Shown: one piece after another, positions 52,750-62,005 of the stretch
Layout: every line of letters begins with the position of its first letter
How positions within the stretch are numbered: the first letter of the stretch is position 1
Notes under the pieces: generated by a model
The model's input: only the letters and a program-made list of their open reading frames with translations
The model's database searches: none
Told to the model about the DNA's origin: nothing
Assembly: GCF_004795015.1 (NCBI RefSeq)
Contig: NZ_SSBI01000012.1
Location: forward strand, 87,649 to 151,648
Direction: 5' to 3'
From: Streptomyces sp. A1277
GTDB taxonomy: Bacteria; Actinomycetota; Actinomycetes; Streptomycetales; Streptomycetaceae
Length of the DNA: 64,000 nt
Position numbers and translations under genes: made by a program

Positions 52750-53684
52750 GCGACCACACCCGATGGGTGCGCCCCCTGGGCACGGCCACCGCCGACGGAT
52801 GGCAGACCGCTGTCGTCGCCACCGGTCCGGACTGGCAGCACACCAGCCTCCGTGTGACGACCCTGGCCGCCGGCGAGAGCCGGGTGCTGGACGCCGGGGA
52901 CTGGGAGCACATCGTCGTCCCGCTGTCGGGCGGCGTGCACGTCACCGCTGTGACGGCCGACGCACGCACGCACGAGGCGGAACTCACCGGCCGGCCCGAC
53001 GCGTTCGCCGGACCCACCGACACCGCCTACGTGCCCGCACGGTCGCGGATCACCCTGCGTGCCTCGTCCGGCCCGGCCCGTATCGCGCTGGCAGGAGCAC
53101 GGGTGACGGGGGACACCGGACAGGGCTCGCCCGGCGGCCATGCCTTCCGGCACCTGGCCGCGGCCGAGGTCCCGGTCGAACGGCGCGGGGCCGGTTCGGC
53201 CTCCCGGCGGGTACGCAACTTCGGCACCCCCGAGGTGCTCGACGCCGACGCGATCATCGCCTGCGAGGTCGTCACACCGGCCGGCAACTGGAGTTCGTGG
53301 CCGCCCCACAAGCACGACACCGCGCGGCCGGGCGAGGAGAGCGAGCTGGAGGAGATCTACTACTTCGAGACCCGGCCCACCGACGCCCGCTGCACCGATC
53401 CCTTCGGCTACCAGCGCGTCTACACCTCGGACGCCGGCCGGCCCATCGACGTACTGGCCGAAGTGCGCACCGGCGACGTCGTACTGGTGCCCCACGGCTG
53501 GCACGGACCGGCGATGGCCGCGCCCGACGCCCACCTGTACTACCTCAACGTCATGGCCGGCCCCGGCCCCGAGCGTGCCTGGCTCATCAGCGACGACCCC
53601 GCTCACGCCTGGGTCCGCGAGACCTGGCCGCACCAGCCCTTCGACGACCGGCCCGCTCCCCGCACCCCAGGAGGCGCCGCATGA
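52746..53684 (+). CDS. iolB: 5-Deoxy-glucuronate isomerase
   Basis: The 312-aa bicupin IolB isomerises 5-deoxy-glucuronate to 2-deoxy-5-keto-gluconate. The second cupin has the metal-binding WPPHKHD segment, EEIYYFE, and VPHGWHGPAMAAPD. The ATG overlaps the previous stop. The 3' end runs into the first copy of a 29-bp tandem repeat, so the last residues (RTPGGAA) are encoded by repeat sequence and resemble the mini-ORF products that follow. Confidence 0.94.
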   Translation: MSDHTRWVRPLGTATADGWQTAVVATGPDWQHTSLRVTTLAAGESRVLDAGDWEHIVVPLSGGVHVTAVTADARTHEAELTGRPDAFAGPTDTAYVPARSRITLRASSGPARIALAGARVTGDTGQGSPGGHAFRHLAAAEVPVERRGAGSASRRVRNFGTPEVLDADAIIACEVVTPAGNWSSWPPHKHDTARPGEESELEEIYYFETRPTDARCTDPFGYQRVYTSDAGRPIDVLAEVRTGDVVLVPHGWHGPAMAAPDAHLYYLNVMAGPGPERAWLISDDPAHAWVRETWPHQPFDDRPAPRTPGGAA

Positions 53685-53778
53685 ACACCGCCACCCCAGG
53701 AGGCGCCGCATGAACACCGCCACCCCAGGAGGCGCCGCATGAACACCGCCACCCCAGGAGGCACCGCATGAACACCGC
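53663..53778 (+). repeat. Four 29-bp tandem repeats, each with a ribosome site and ATG
   Basis: Exactly four units of 29 bp (starts 53663, 53692, 53721, 53750) run from the end of iolB into the start of iolD; only the fourth has a substitution (GGCGCC to GGCACC). Every unit holds CCAGGAGGC and ATGAACACCG, with ATGs at 53681, 53710, 53739 and 53768. Since 29 is not divisible by three, the first three ATGs open 10-codon frames (MNTATPGGAA, twice, then MNTATPGGTA), each ending in a TGA that overlaps the next ATG. The fourth ATG is iolD. Confidence 0.97.
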
Positions 53779-55753
53779 ACAGTCCGCGACCGTGCGGCTC
53801 ACGGTGTCGCAGGCGACCGTCAGGTTCCTCGCCGCCCAGTGGTCCGAGCGCGACGGGCGGCGCAGGCGGCTCTTCGCGGGCGTCCTCGGCATCTTCGGCC
53901 ACGGCAACGTCGCGGGCATCGGCCAGGCGCTCCTGGAACACGAACACGAAGCGGACGGCCACCCCGACCTCCCCTACATCCTGGCCCGCAACGAACAGGC
54001 CATGGTCCACACCGCGGTCGCCTACGCCCGCCAGGAGGACCGCCTGCGGACCTGGGCCTGCACCGCATCGGTCGGCCCCGGCTCCACGAATATGCTCACC
54101 GGCGCGGCACTGGCCACCATCAACCGGCTCCCGGTGCTGCTGCTGCCCTCCGACACCTTCGCCACCCGCCCCAGCGCACCCGTACTCCAGGAACTCGAAC
54201 ACCCCTGCGCCGCGGACATCACCGTCAACGACGCCTTCCGGCCCCTGTCGCGGTTCTTCGACCGGGTCGTCCGCCCCGAACAGCTCCCCTCGGCGCTCCT
54301 GGGGGCCATGCGGGTGCTCACCGATCCCGCCGAGACCGGCGCGGTGACCATCGCCCTGCCGCAGGACGTCCAGGCCGAGGCGTACGACTGGCCCGTCGAG
54401 CTGTTCCACGCCCGCACCTGGCACATCGCCAGACCACCGGCCGAACCCGCCCGCCTCGCGGCCGCGGCCGACCTCGTACGCCGGGCCCGGCGCCCGCTGA
54501 TCGTCGCCGGGGGCGGCGTGCACCACTCCGGCGCGGAGGCGGCGCTGACCGCGCTCGCCGAGGCGTCCGGCATCCCGGTCGGCGAGACCCAGGGCGGCAA
54601 GGGCTCGCTGCCCCACGGGCACCCGCGGCAGATGGGCGGCATCGGCTCCACCGGCACCACCGCGGCGAACGCCCTCGCCCGGGACGCCGACGTCGTCATC
54701 GGCGTCGGCACGCGCTGGACCGACTTCACCACCGCCTCGCGAACCGCCTTCCAGGACGCCGGAGTCCGCTTCGTCAACATCAACGTCGCCGGCTTCGACG
54801 CGGGGAAACACGCCGGTCTCTCCGTCGTGGCCGACGCCCGTGAGGCGCTCACCGCACTCACCGCCGCCCTGCGCGGCCACCGCGTCGACCCGGCCTACGA
54901 GGAGCGGCAGAGCGAGCTGTGGCACGGCTGGAACGAGCGGGTCGAGGCCGCCTACAACCCGCCCCCCGAGGTGACCGGCCGGCTCCCCGAGGGAGTCCTC
55001 ACCCAGGCGACCGTGCTCGGCCGCGTCAACGAACTCAGCGACCCCCGCGACGTCGTCCTGTGCGCGGCCGGCTCCATCCCCGGCGACCTGCACAAGCTGT
55101 GGCGCGTCCGCGACCGCAAGGCTTACCACGTCGAGTACGGCTACTCCTGCATGGGTTACGAGATCCCCGCCGCACTCGGCGTCCGGCTCGCCGACGACAC
55201 CCGGGACGTCTTCGCCCTGGTCGGCGACGGCGGCTACCTCATGATGCCGACCGAACTGGCCACGGCCGTCCAGGAACGGATCAAGGTCGTCGTCGTACTC
55301 GTCCAGAACAACGGTTTCCACTCGATCGGTTCGCTGTCGGAATCGCTCGGCTCCCAGCGGTTCGGCACCCGCTACCGCTACCGCTCCGCCGACGGACGCC
55401 TGGACGGCCCGAACCTGCCCACCGACCTCGCCGGCAACGCCCGCAGCCTCGGCGCCCACGTCGTCGAGGTGCACTCCCGCGGTGAACTGGAGGCGGCCAT
55501 CGCGCAGGCCAAGGCGTGGCCGGCCGACGGCGGCCCCTTCGTGATCCACGTCGAGACCGATCCGCACGTCTGCGCCCCCGAAAGCGACAGCTGGTGGGAC
55601 GTCCCCGTCAGCGAGGTCTCCGGGCTCGACTCCACGCGGGCCGCCTACACCTCCTACGCCGGACACAAAGAGGCACAGCGGCCGTTGCTCGCCCCCGCGG
55701 CCGGACAGGACCAGGACGGCGCACCCGCCCCGCACAGCAGGAAGCAGCCTTGA
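53768..55753 (+). CDS. iolD: 3D-(3,5/4)-trihydroxycyclohexane-1,2-dione hydrolase
   Basis: The 661-aa thiamine-diphosphate enzyme of the acetolactate-synthase fold opens the inositol ring to 5-deoxy-glucuronate. It has GIFGHGNVAGIGQALLEHE near the N-terminus with the ThDP-activating Glu. The middle domain carries AGGGVHHSGAEAALTALAEASG, and the cofactor motif runs from GDGGYLMMP to VQNNGFHS. The start is the fourth ATG of the tandem repeat. A TTG overlaps its stop, but the next gene more likely starts at a GTG downstream. Confidence 0.95.
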   Translation: MNTAQSATVRLTVSQATVRFLAAQWSERDGRRRRLFAGVLGIFGHGNVAGIGQALLEHEHEADGHPDLPYILARNEQAMVHTAVAYARQEDRLRTWACTASVGPGSTNMLTGAALATINRLPVLLLPSDTFATRPSAPVLQELEHPCAADITVNDAFRPLSRFFDRVVRPEQLPSALLGAMRVLTDPAETGAVTIALPQDVQAEAYDWPVELFHARTWHIARPPAEPARLAAAADLVRRARRPLIVAGGGVHHSGAEAALTALAEASGIPVGETQGGKGSLPHGHPRQMGGIGSTGTTAANALARDADVVIGVGTRWTDFTTASRTAFQDAGVRFVNINVAGFDAGKHAGLSVVADAREALTALTAALRGHRVDPAYEERQSELWHGWNERVEAAYNPPPEVTGRLPEGVLTQATVLGRVNELSDPRDVVLCAAGSIPGDLHKLWRVRDRKAYHVEYGYSCMGYEIPAALGVRLADDTRDVFALVGDGGYLMMPTELATAVQERIKVVVVLVQNNGFHSIGSLSESLGSQRFGTRYRYRSADGRLDGPNLPTDLAGNARSLGAHVVEVHSRGELEAAIAQAKAWPADGGPFVIHVETDPHVCAPESDSWWDVPVSEVSGLDSTRAAYTSYAGHKEAQRPLLAPAAGQDQDGAPAPHSRKQP

Positions 55754-55776
55754 CCACATCGCAGAAGGAGCCCGCC

Positions 55777-57276
<1,500 letters not shown>

Positions 57277-57298
57277 GCGCCGCCTCATCCCCTGCGCC

Positions 57299-57337
57299 GG
57301 ACGGCCGCCGGCCCGGACAACGGCCCGGCGGCCGTCC
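57299..57337 (+). terminator. Terminator of the iol operon
   Basis: GGACGGCCGCCGG (57299-57311) pairs over 13 bp with CCGGCGGCCGTCC (57325-57337); the 13-base loop can pair further. It lies 22 bases after the mmsA stop and also faces the convergent LacI-family gene. Confidence 0.85.
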
Positions 57338-57374
57338 TCGAGCCCAACCCCGGGCGCTCGGCCCGCACCGCCCC

Positions 57375-58433
57375 TCACCACACCCCGCCGCCCCCCACCA
57401 CCCCCTCCGTGCTCTCGCGCAGAACGAGCCGGTGCGCCACGACGCGGTCCTGCGGGCACACCGTGGAGGGCGGGCCGGCATCGTCCGGGCGCGTGGCCTC
57501 GTCGACGCGGCGCAGGAGCAGGTCCACCGCGACCCGGGCCACCGCCTCCTTGTCCGGGGCGACCGTGCTCAGGGACGGCACGCTGAAACGGCCGCCCTCC
57601 ACGTCGTCGAAACCGATCACCGCCACGTCCTCGGGCACCCGCGCCCCGTAACCGTGCAGCGCGCGCAACGCGCCCAGCGCCAGCTGGTCGTTGAGGCAGA
57701 GCAGGGCGTCCGGCCGGACCCCTTCGGCCAGCACCCTGCACACCGCGTCGGCCCCGTCGCTCATGTGGAACGCCTCCACCGGCAGCAGGGACGCCGGATC
57801 GTACGGCACGCCCGCCCCGGCCAGCGCGAGGCGGAAGCCGCGGGTGCGGGCCTGGGCGGTGCCGACGCGGCCGTCGTCCCGGCCGCCGACGGTGAGGATG
57901 TGCCGGCGGCCCAGCGCGAGCAGGTGCTCGGTGGCCTCGCGGGCGGCGCGTTCGTTGTCGATCGCCACATGGTCCGCGCCCTCGTTGAGGAGTTCGCCCA
58001 GCAGGACGGTCGGCGGCGGCCCGGTGTGGGCGCGCAGGTCCTCGGGCGCGAGGGCGAGCGGGCTGAGGATGACGCCGTCCACGAAGTCCGAGCCGAAGCC
58101 GGCCAGCGCCGCCCTCTCCCGTTCACGGTCGCCGCCCGACTGGTGGATCAGCACGGTCAGGGAGCGCTTTTCGGCCTCCCGGACGACGTGGCGGGCCAGC
58201 TCGGCGAAGTACGGGACGTCGAGTTCGGGCACCACCAGGGCGATGATGCCGGTGCGACCGCTGCGCAGATGGCGTCCGGCGAGGTTGATGCGGTAGCCGA
58301 GGTGGTCGATGGCCTCCTGCACCACCCGCCGCGTCCGGTCGGACACGTGCACGTAGTCGTTGAGCACGTTGGAGACCGTCTTCTCCGACACCCCCGCGTG
58401 CCGTGCGACGTCCTTGATCCTCGGCCGTGCCAC
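57375..58433 (-). CDS. LacI-family regulator
   Basis: The 352-aa repressor has an N-terminal LacI helix-turn-helix (IKDVARHAGVSEKTVSNVLND) with the hinge-helix region near 50-60, followed by a sugar-binding periplasmic-protein fold (TGIIALVVPELDVPYFAEL, AVIGFDDVEGGRF, STVAPDKEAVARVAVDLLL). The GTG at 58433 has GGGAGG seven bases upstream; longer versions run into the promoter. It is divergent from a sugar importer operon and very likely represses it through the palindrome in the shared region. Confidence 0.93.
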   Translation of the reverse strand: MARPRIKDVARHAGVSEKTVSNVLNDYVHVSDRTRRVVQEAIDHLGYRINLAGRHLRSGRTGIIALVVPELDVPYFAELARHVVREAEKRSLTVLIHQSGGDRERERAALAGFGSDFVDGVILSPLALAPEDLRAHTGPPPTVLLGELLNEGADHVAIDNERAAREATEHLLALGRRHILTVGGRDDGRVGTAQARTRGFRLALAGAGVPYDPASLLPVEAFHMSDGADAVCRVLAEGVRPDALLCLNDQLALGALRALHGYGARVPEDVAVIGFDDVEGGRFSVPSLSTVAPDKEAVARVAVDLLLRRVDEATRPDDAGPPSTVCPQDRVVAHRLVLRESTEGVVGGGGVW

Positions 58434-58548
58434 CCGCAACCTCCCGCCCTCGGTCCGCGCCGAGTCTATGTGGTGTCCTCCGACGGGCCGGGGACGGCTG
58501 GGGAGCGACGGACGGGGCGCGCATCCGGCACAGGTGATGACCCAGCTC

Positions 58549-58577
58549 TTTACAGCCAATGTACATCGATGTAAAAA
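58549..58577 (+). promoter_or_regulatory. Promoter with LacI-type operator for the sugar importer operon
   Basis: TTTACA (58549-58554) and TAAAAA (58572-58577) are spaced by 17 bp and fit -35 and -10 positions. Inside the spacer and touching the -10 is the perfect palindrome TACATCGATGTA (58562-58573), a typical LacI-family operator with a central CG. Repression by occlusion is expected. The first gene starts about 115 bp further on. Confidence 0.7.
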
Positions 58578-58698
58578 CAGGTCACCGCACCGGGAGACCG
58601 GCGCGGATCACCCCGATGTGCGCGGGCGGCCGACGGCTGCCGTGCCGATGGCGCCTGCCGTCGGCCGGGCACGTCGTCCGGCCGTCGAAAGGTCAGTG

Positions 58699-60072
58699 AT
58701 GAACTCTGCACCTCCCGCCCACGGGCTGCCCGGCGCCTGGGACCCGGACAGGTCGCCCGGCATCGGCCGCCGCGGGCTGCTGCGCTACGGGACGGCCGGA
58801 GCGGCCGCGCTGCTGGCGGCGGGGCCGTTGACCGGCTGCTCCTCGCCGGCCCGCGCCGGTGAGGCATCCGCGCTGAAGGTATGGGACCTCTTCCAGGGCG
58901 GCGACGGCATGCTGATGGACGAGATGATCGCGGCCGTCTCGCGGGGATCCGAAGGTTTCGACGTGGACCGCACGATCCTGGACTGGGGCCCGTCGTACTA
59001 CACGAAACTCGCCATGTCGGCGGCCGGCGGCCGGGCCTCCGACGTCGCCGTGCTGCACCTGTCACGGCTGGCCGGATACGCCCCCGGCGGTCTGCTCGAC
59101 CCGCTCGACCTGGATCTCCTCGCCGAATTCGGCGTGGGCGAGAAGGACTTCGCCCCCGCCGTGTGGAAGCGCGCCCAGCACCGGGACACGGTGTACGCGA
59201 TCCCGCTGGACGTCCACCCCTTCATCGTCTTCTACGACAAGGACGCCGCCGACAAGGCCGGTTTGCTCGACTCGTCCGGCCACCTGGCCCCGATGGGCTC
59301 GCCCGAAGCGTTCCTGGACGCCGGGAAGAAGCTCGCCGAGATCACCGGCAAGTCCGGCGTCCTGTTCGGACACGTCACCGACACCGCCCAGAGCTGGCGC
59401 CAGTTCGCGGCGCTGTACGCCCAGACCGGGGCCTCCTTCACCCTGCCCGACGGCGGCCCGCCGAAGATCGACATCGACGCCGCGGTGAAGGTCGTGACCT
59501 TCATGAAGCAGCTCTTCGACGGCCGCACGAACCCCGACAACCTCGACTACAACGGCGCGATGGCCGCCTTCATGGACGGCCGCGGCGGCATGATCATGGC
59601 GGGGGAGTGGGAGCTGCCGACGTTCCGGAAGTCCGGCATCAAGCATCTGGGAGCGGCCCCCTTCCCGCAGGTCTTCGCGCGCCCGGCCGTCTACGCCGAC
59701 TCGCACAGCTTCGTGCTGCCGCACCAGGACGACCCCGGCCCCGCCCGGCGCCGCGAGGCCCACCGCTACATCGCCGAGATCGTCAAACAGAGCCTGACCT
59801 GGGCGAGCGCGGGCCACATTCCGGCCTACCTGCCGGTGCAGGCCCGCCCCGAGTACGCGAAGCTCGACCCCCAGTCGTCCTACGCGGCCGCGGGCGAGAT
59901 CGCCGTACTCGACCCGCCGAACTGGTTCGCCGGAGCCGGCGGCAACTTCCAGAACCGCATGTGCCAGCCGCTCCAGTCGGCGCTGCTGGGCAACACCTCC
60001 GCCGAAAAGGCGGTACGGCAGATGGTCCGTGAAGCGGACACCCTGCTGCGCCAGCCCAACCCGGTCGCCTGA
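58699..60072 (+). CDS. Carbohydrate ABC importer lipoprotein, Tat-type signal
   Basis: The 457-aa family-1 solute-binding protein has a twin-arginine leader (GRRGLLRYG, Arg24-Arg25), a hydrophobic stretch and lipobox LTGC with Cys47, so it is probably exported folded by Tat and lipidated. The mature part shows LKVWDLFQGGDG, AIPLDVHPFIVFYDKDAADKAGL and AAFMDGRGGMIMAGEWELP, typical of oligosaccharide binders. The operon ends in a GH2 glycosidase gene, so the ligand is likely a beta-linked galactoside, glucuronide or mannoside. Confidence 0.92.
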   Translation: MNSAPPAHGLPGAWDPDRSPGIGRRGLLRYGTAGAAALLAAGPLTGCSSPARAGEASALKVWDLFQGGDGMLMDEMIAAVSRGSEGFDVDRTILDWGPSYYTKLAMSAAGGRASDVAVLHLSRLAGYAPGGLLDPLDLDLLAEFGVGEKDFAPAVWKRAQHRDTVYAIPLDVHPFIVFYDKDAADKAGLLDSSGHLAPMGSPEAFLDAGKKLAEITGKSGVLFGHVTDTAQSWRQFAALYAQTGASFTLPDGGPPKIDIDAAVKVVTFMKQLFDGRTNPDNLDYNGAMAAFMDGRGGMIMAGEWELPTFRKSGIKHLGAAPFPQVFARPAVYADSHSFVLPHQDDPGPARRREAHRYIAEIVKQSLTWASAGHIPAYLPVQARPEYAKLDPQSSYAAAGEIAVLDPPNWFAGAGGNFQNRMCQPLQSALLGNTSAEKAVRQMVREADTLLRQPNPVA

Positions 60073-60094
60073 CGACAGCCGAAGGAGCCGCATC

Positions 60095-61033
60095 GTGACC
60101 ACCACCGCGCCCGCCGGAGCCGCGGCGCCACCGCAGCAGCCCCCCTGCGCCACACCGGCCGCGCCCCGGCGCCGCCGCTCCCTGACCCGGGGCGGCGGGC
60201 TGTTCGTCCTGCCGTTCCTGGTCCTCTTCGGACTCTTCCTGGTCTGGCCCGTCGTCCAGGGCCTCTGGATGAGCCTCACCGACGCCTCCCTGAGCCTGCG
60301 CGACACCGAGTTCGTCGGCTTCGCCAACTACACCGAGGCGCTCGGCGACCCGGACGTCTGGAGCAGCCTCGGCAACACCGTCTTCTTCACCGTCATCTCC
60401 TGCGTGCCGCTCGTCCTGGTCGCCCTGGCCATGGCGCTGCTGGTGCACAGCGGACTGGCAGGCCAATGGGTGTGGCGGCTCGCCTACTTCGCCCCCTACC
60501 TGCTGCCCGTCACCGTCGTCACGCTCATCTGGACGTGGCTCTACCAGCCCGACATCGGCCTCGGCAACCAACTGCTGACCTCGCTCGGCATGGAACCCGT
60601 CGGCTGGCTCTCCGACGAATCGGTGGCGATGTGGTCCGTCGCGGCCCTCACCGTCTGGTGGACGGTCGGATTCAACTTCCTGCTCTACCTCGCGGCCCTG
60701 CAGTCCCTGCCCGTCACCTACGACGAGGCCGCCGCGCTCGACGGCGCCGGCGCCTGGCGGCGGCTGTGGTCCGTCACCCTGCCGCAGCTGCGCCACACCA
60801 CCGTTCTGGTCGCCATGCTCCAAGTACTCGCCTCGCTCAAGGTGTTCGACCAGATCTACATCCTCACCAAGGGCGGCCCGAACGGCTCCACCCGCCCGAT
60901 CCTGGAGTACGTCTACGACGTCGGGTTCACCGGATACCGGCTGGGCTACGCCTCGGCGGTCAGCTACATCTTCTTCGCCATCGTCATCGTCGTGTCCGTC
61001 ATGCAACTCCGCTTCTTCCGTCAGGAGGGCTGA
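60095..61033 (+). CDS. Carbohydrate ABC importer permease (MalF-type)
   Basis: This 312-aa membrane protein has six helices and a Pro/Ala/Arg-rich cytoplasmic N-terminus of about 35 residues. The EAA loop is YDEAAALDGAGAWRRLWSVTLP, followed by FDQIYILTKGGPNGST. The GTG follows GAAGGAG. It forms a heterodimer with the next gene's product. No ATPase is encoded nearby, so it presumably uses a shared MsiK-type ATPase, as is usual for Streptomyces sugar importers. Confidence 0.94.
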   Translation: MTTTAPAGAAAPPQQPPCATPAAPRRRRSLTRGGGLFVLPFLVLFGLFLVWPVVQGLWMSLTDASLSLRDTEFVGFANYTEALGDPDVWSSLGNTVFFTVISCVPLVLVALAMALLVHSGLAGQWVWRLAYFAPYLLPVTVVTLIWTWLYQPDIGLGNQLLTSLGMEPVGWLSDESVAMWSVAALTVWWTVGFNFLLYLAALQSLPVTYDEAAALDGAGAWRRLWSVTLPQLRHTTVLVAMLQVLASLKVFDQIYILTKGGPNGSTRPILEYVYDVGFTGYRLGYASAVSYIFFAIVIVVSVMQLRFFRQEG

Positions 61034-61035
61034 CC

Positions 61036-61935
61036 GTGTCCGCCATCTCCACCCCCGTGCGCCGGCCGCGCCGGCCACGCCGCGAGGAGTCCGGCTCGCC
61101 CCTGCTGCTCGGCCACGGACGGCTGCCCCGCGTACTCGCAGGGACCGCGCTGACCGTCCTCGCCGTCGCCTGGCTGCTGCCCTTCCTGTGGGCCGTCGCC
61201 ACCTCGCTGCAGAGCGAGCAGGACGTGATGAAGTCGGGCCTGTCGCCGTTCAAGGGAGCCTTCACGCTCTCCTCCTACCGGCAGATCCTGGACCGCGGGA
61301 ACGTGCCGACCTGGGCCTTCAACAGTGTGCTGATCGCCGTCCTGGTCACCCTGCTCACCACGGCCGTCTCGACGCTCGCCGCGTACGGGTTCTCGCGCGG
61401 CACCTTCCGCGGGCGGCGGACCCTCCTCGCCGTCACCGTCGCCGCGATCATGGTCCCGCCGCAGCTGCTGATCGTGCCGCTCTTCGAGCAGATGACGATG
61501 TTCCACCTGGTCGACACCTACGCGGCGGTCATCCTGCCGCAGGTGGTGGCCCCCATGATGGTCTTCATCCTGAAGCGCTTCTTCGACGGGATACCCCGCG
61601 AACTGGAGGACGCCGCCCGCATCGACGGCGCCTCCGAGCTGCGGGTCTTCCGGTCGATCGTGCTGCCGCTGTCCCGCCCGATCGTCGCCGCCGTCGCGAT
61701 CTTCGTCTTCATCGGGGCGTGGAACAACTTTATGTGGCCCTTCGTCGTCACCAACGACCCGGACCTCATGACGCTCCCGGTCGGCCTCGCCACCGTCAAG
61801 GACGCCTACGGCATCCAGTACGCCCAGTCCATGGCGTCCGCGCTGCTGGCCGCGCTCCCGCTGATCGTGATGTTCCTCCTCTTCCAGCGGCGGATCGTCA
61901 ACTCCGTGGCCACCACCGGCCTCGGCGGCGGCTGA
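61036..61935 (+). CDS. Carbohydrate ABC importer permease (MalG-type)
   Basis: This 299-aa membrane protein has six helices. The EAA loop is ELEDAARIDGASELRVFRSIVLPLSRP, and the sequence ends LIVMFLLFQRRIVNSVATTGLGGG. It begins three bases after the MalF-type stop; the GTG has AGGAGG inside the previous gene. Together the two form the membrane channel. Confidence 0.94.
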   Translation: MSAISTPVRRPRRPRREESGSPLLLGHGRLPRVLAGTALTVLAVAWLLPFLWAVATSLQSEQDVMKSGLSPFKGAFTLSSYRQILDRGNVPTWAFNSVLIAVLVTLLTTAVSTLAAYGFSRGTFRGRRTLLAVTVAAIMVPPQLLIVPLFEQMTMFHLVDTYAAVILPQVVAPMMVFILKRFFDGIPRELEDAARIDGASELRVFRSIVLPLSRPIVAAVAIFVFIGAWNNFMWPFVVTNDPDLMTLPVGLATVKDAYGIQYAQSMASALLAALPLIVMFLLFQRRIVNSVATTGLGGG

Positions 61936-62005
61936 CCCCACCGACTGTCCCTGTTCCGGCGCCGGTCTCCCGGCCGGCCGCCACCACGATCCGACTGGAG
62001 TACCT

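Noticed and set aside
53663..53778. CRISPR-like array
   Set aside because: Units are directly contiguous with no spacers, only four copies, and each carries a ribosome site and start codon, so it is a coding-junction tandem repeat.
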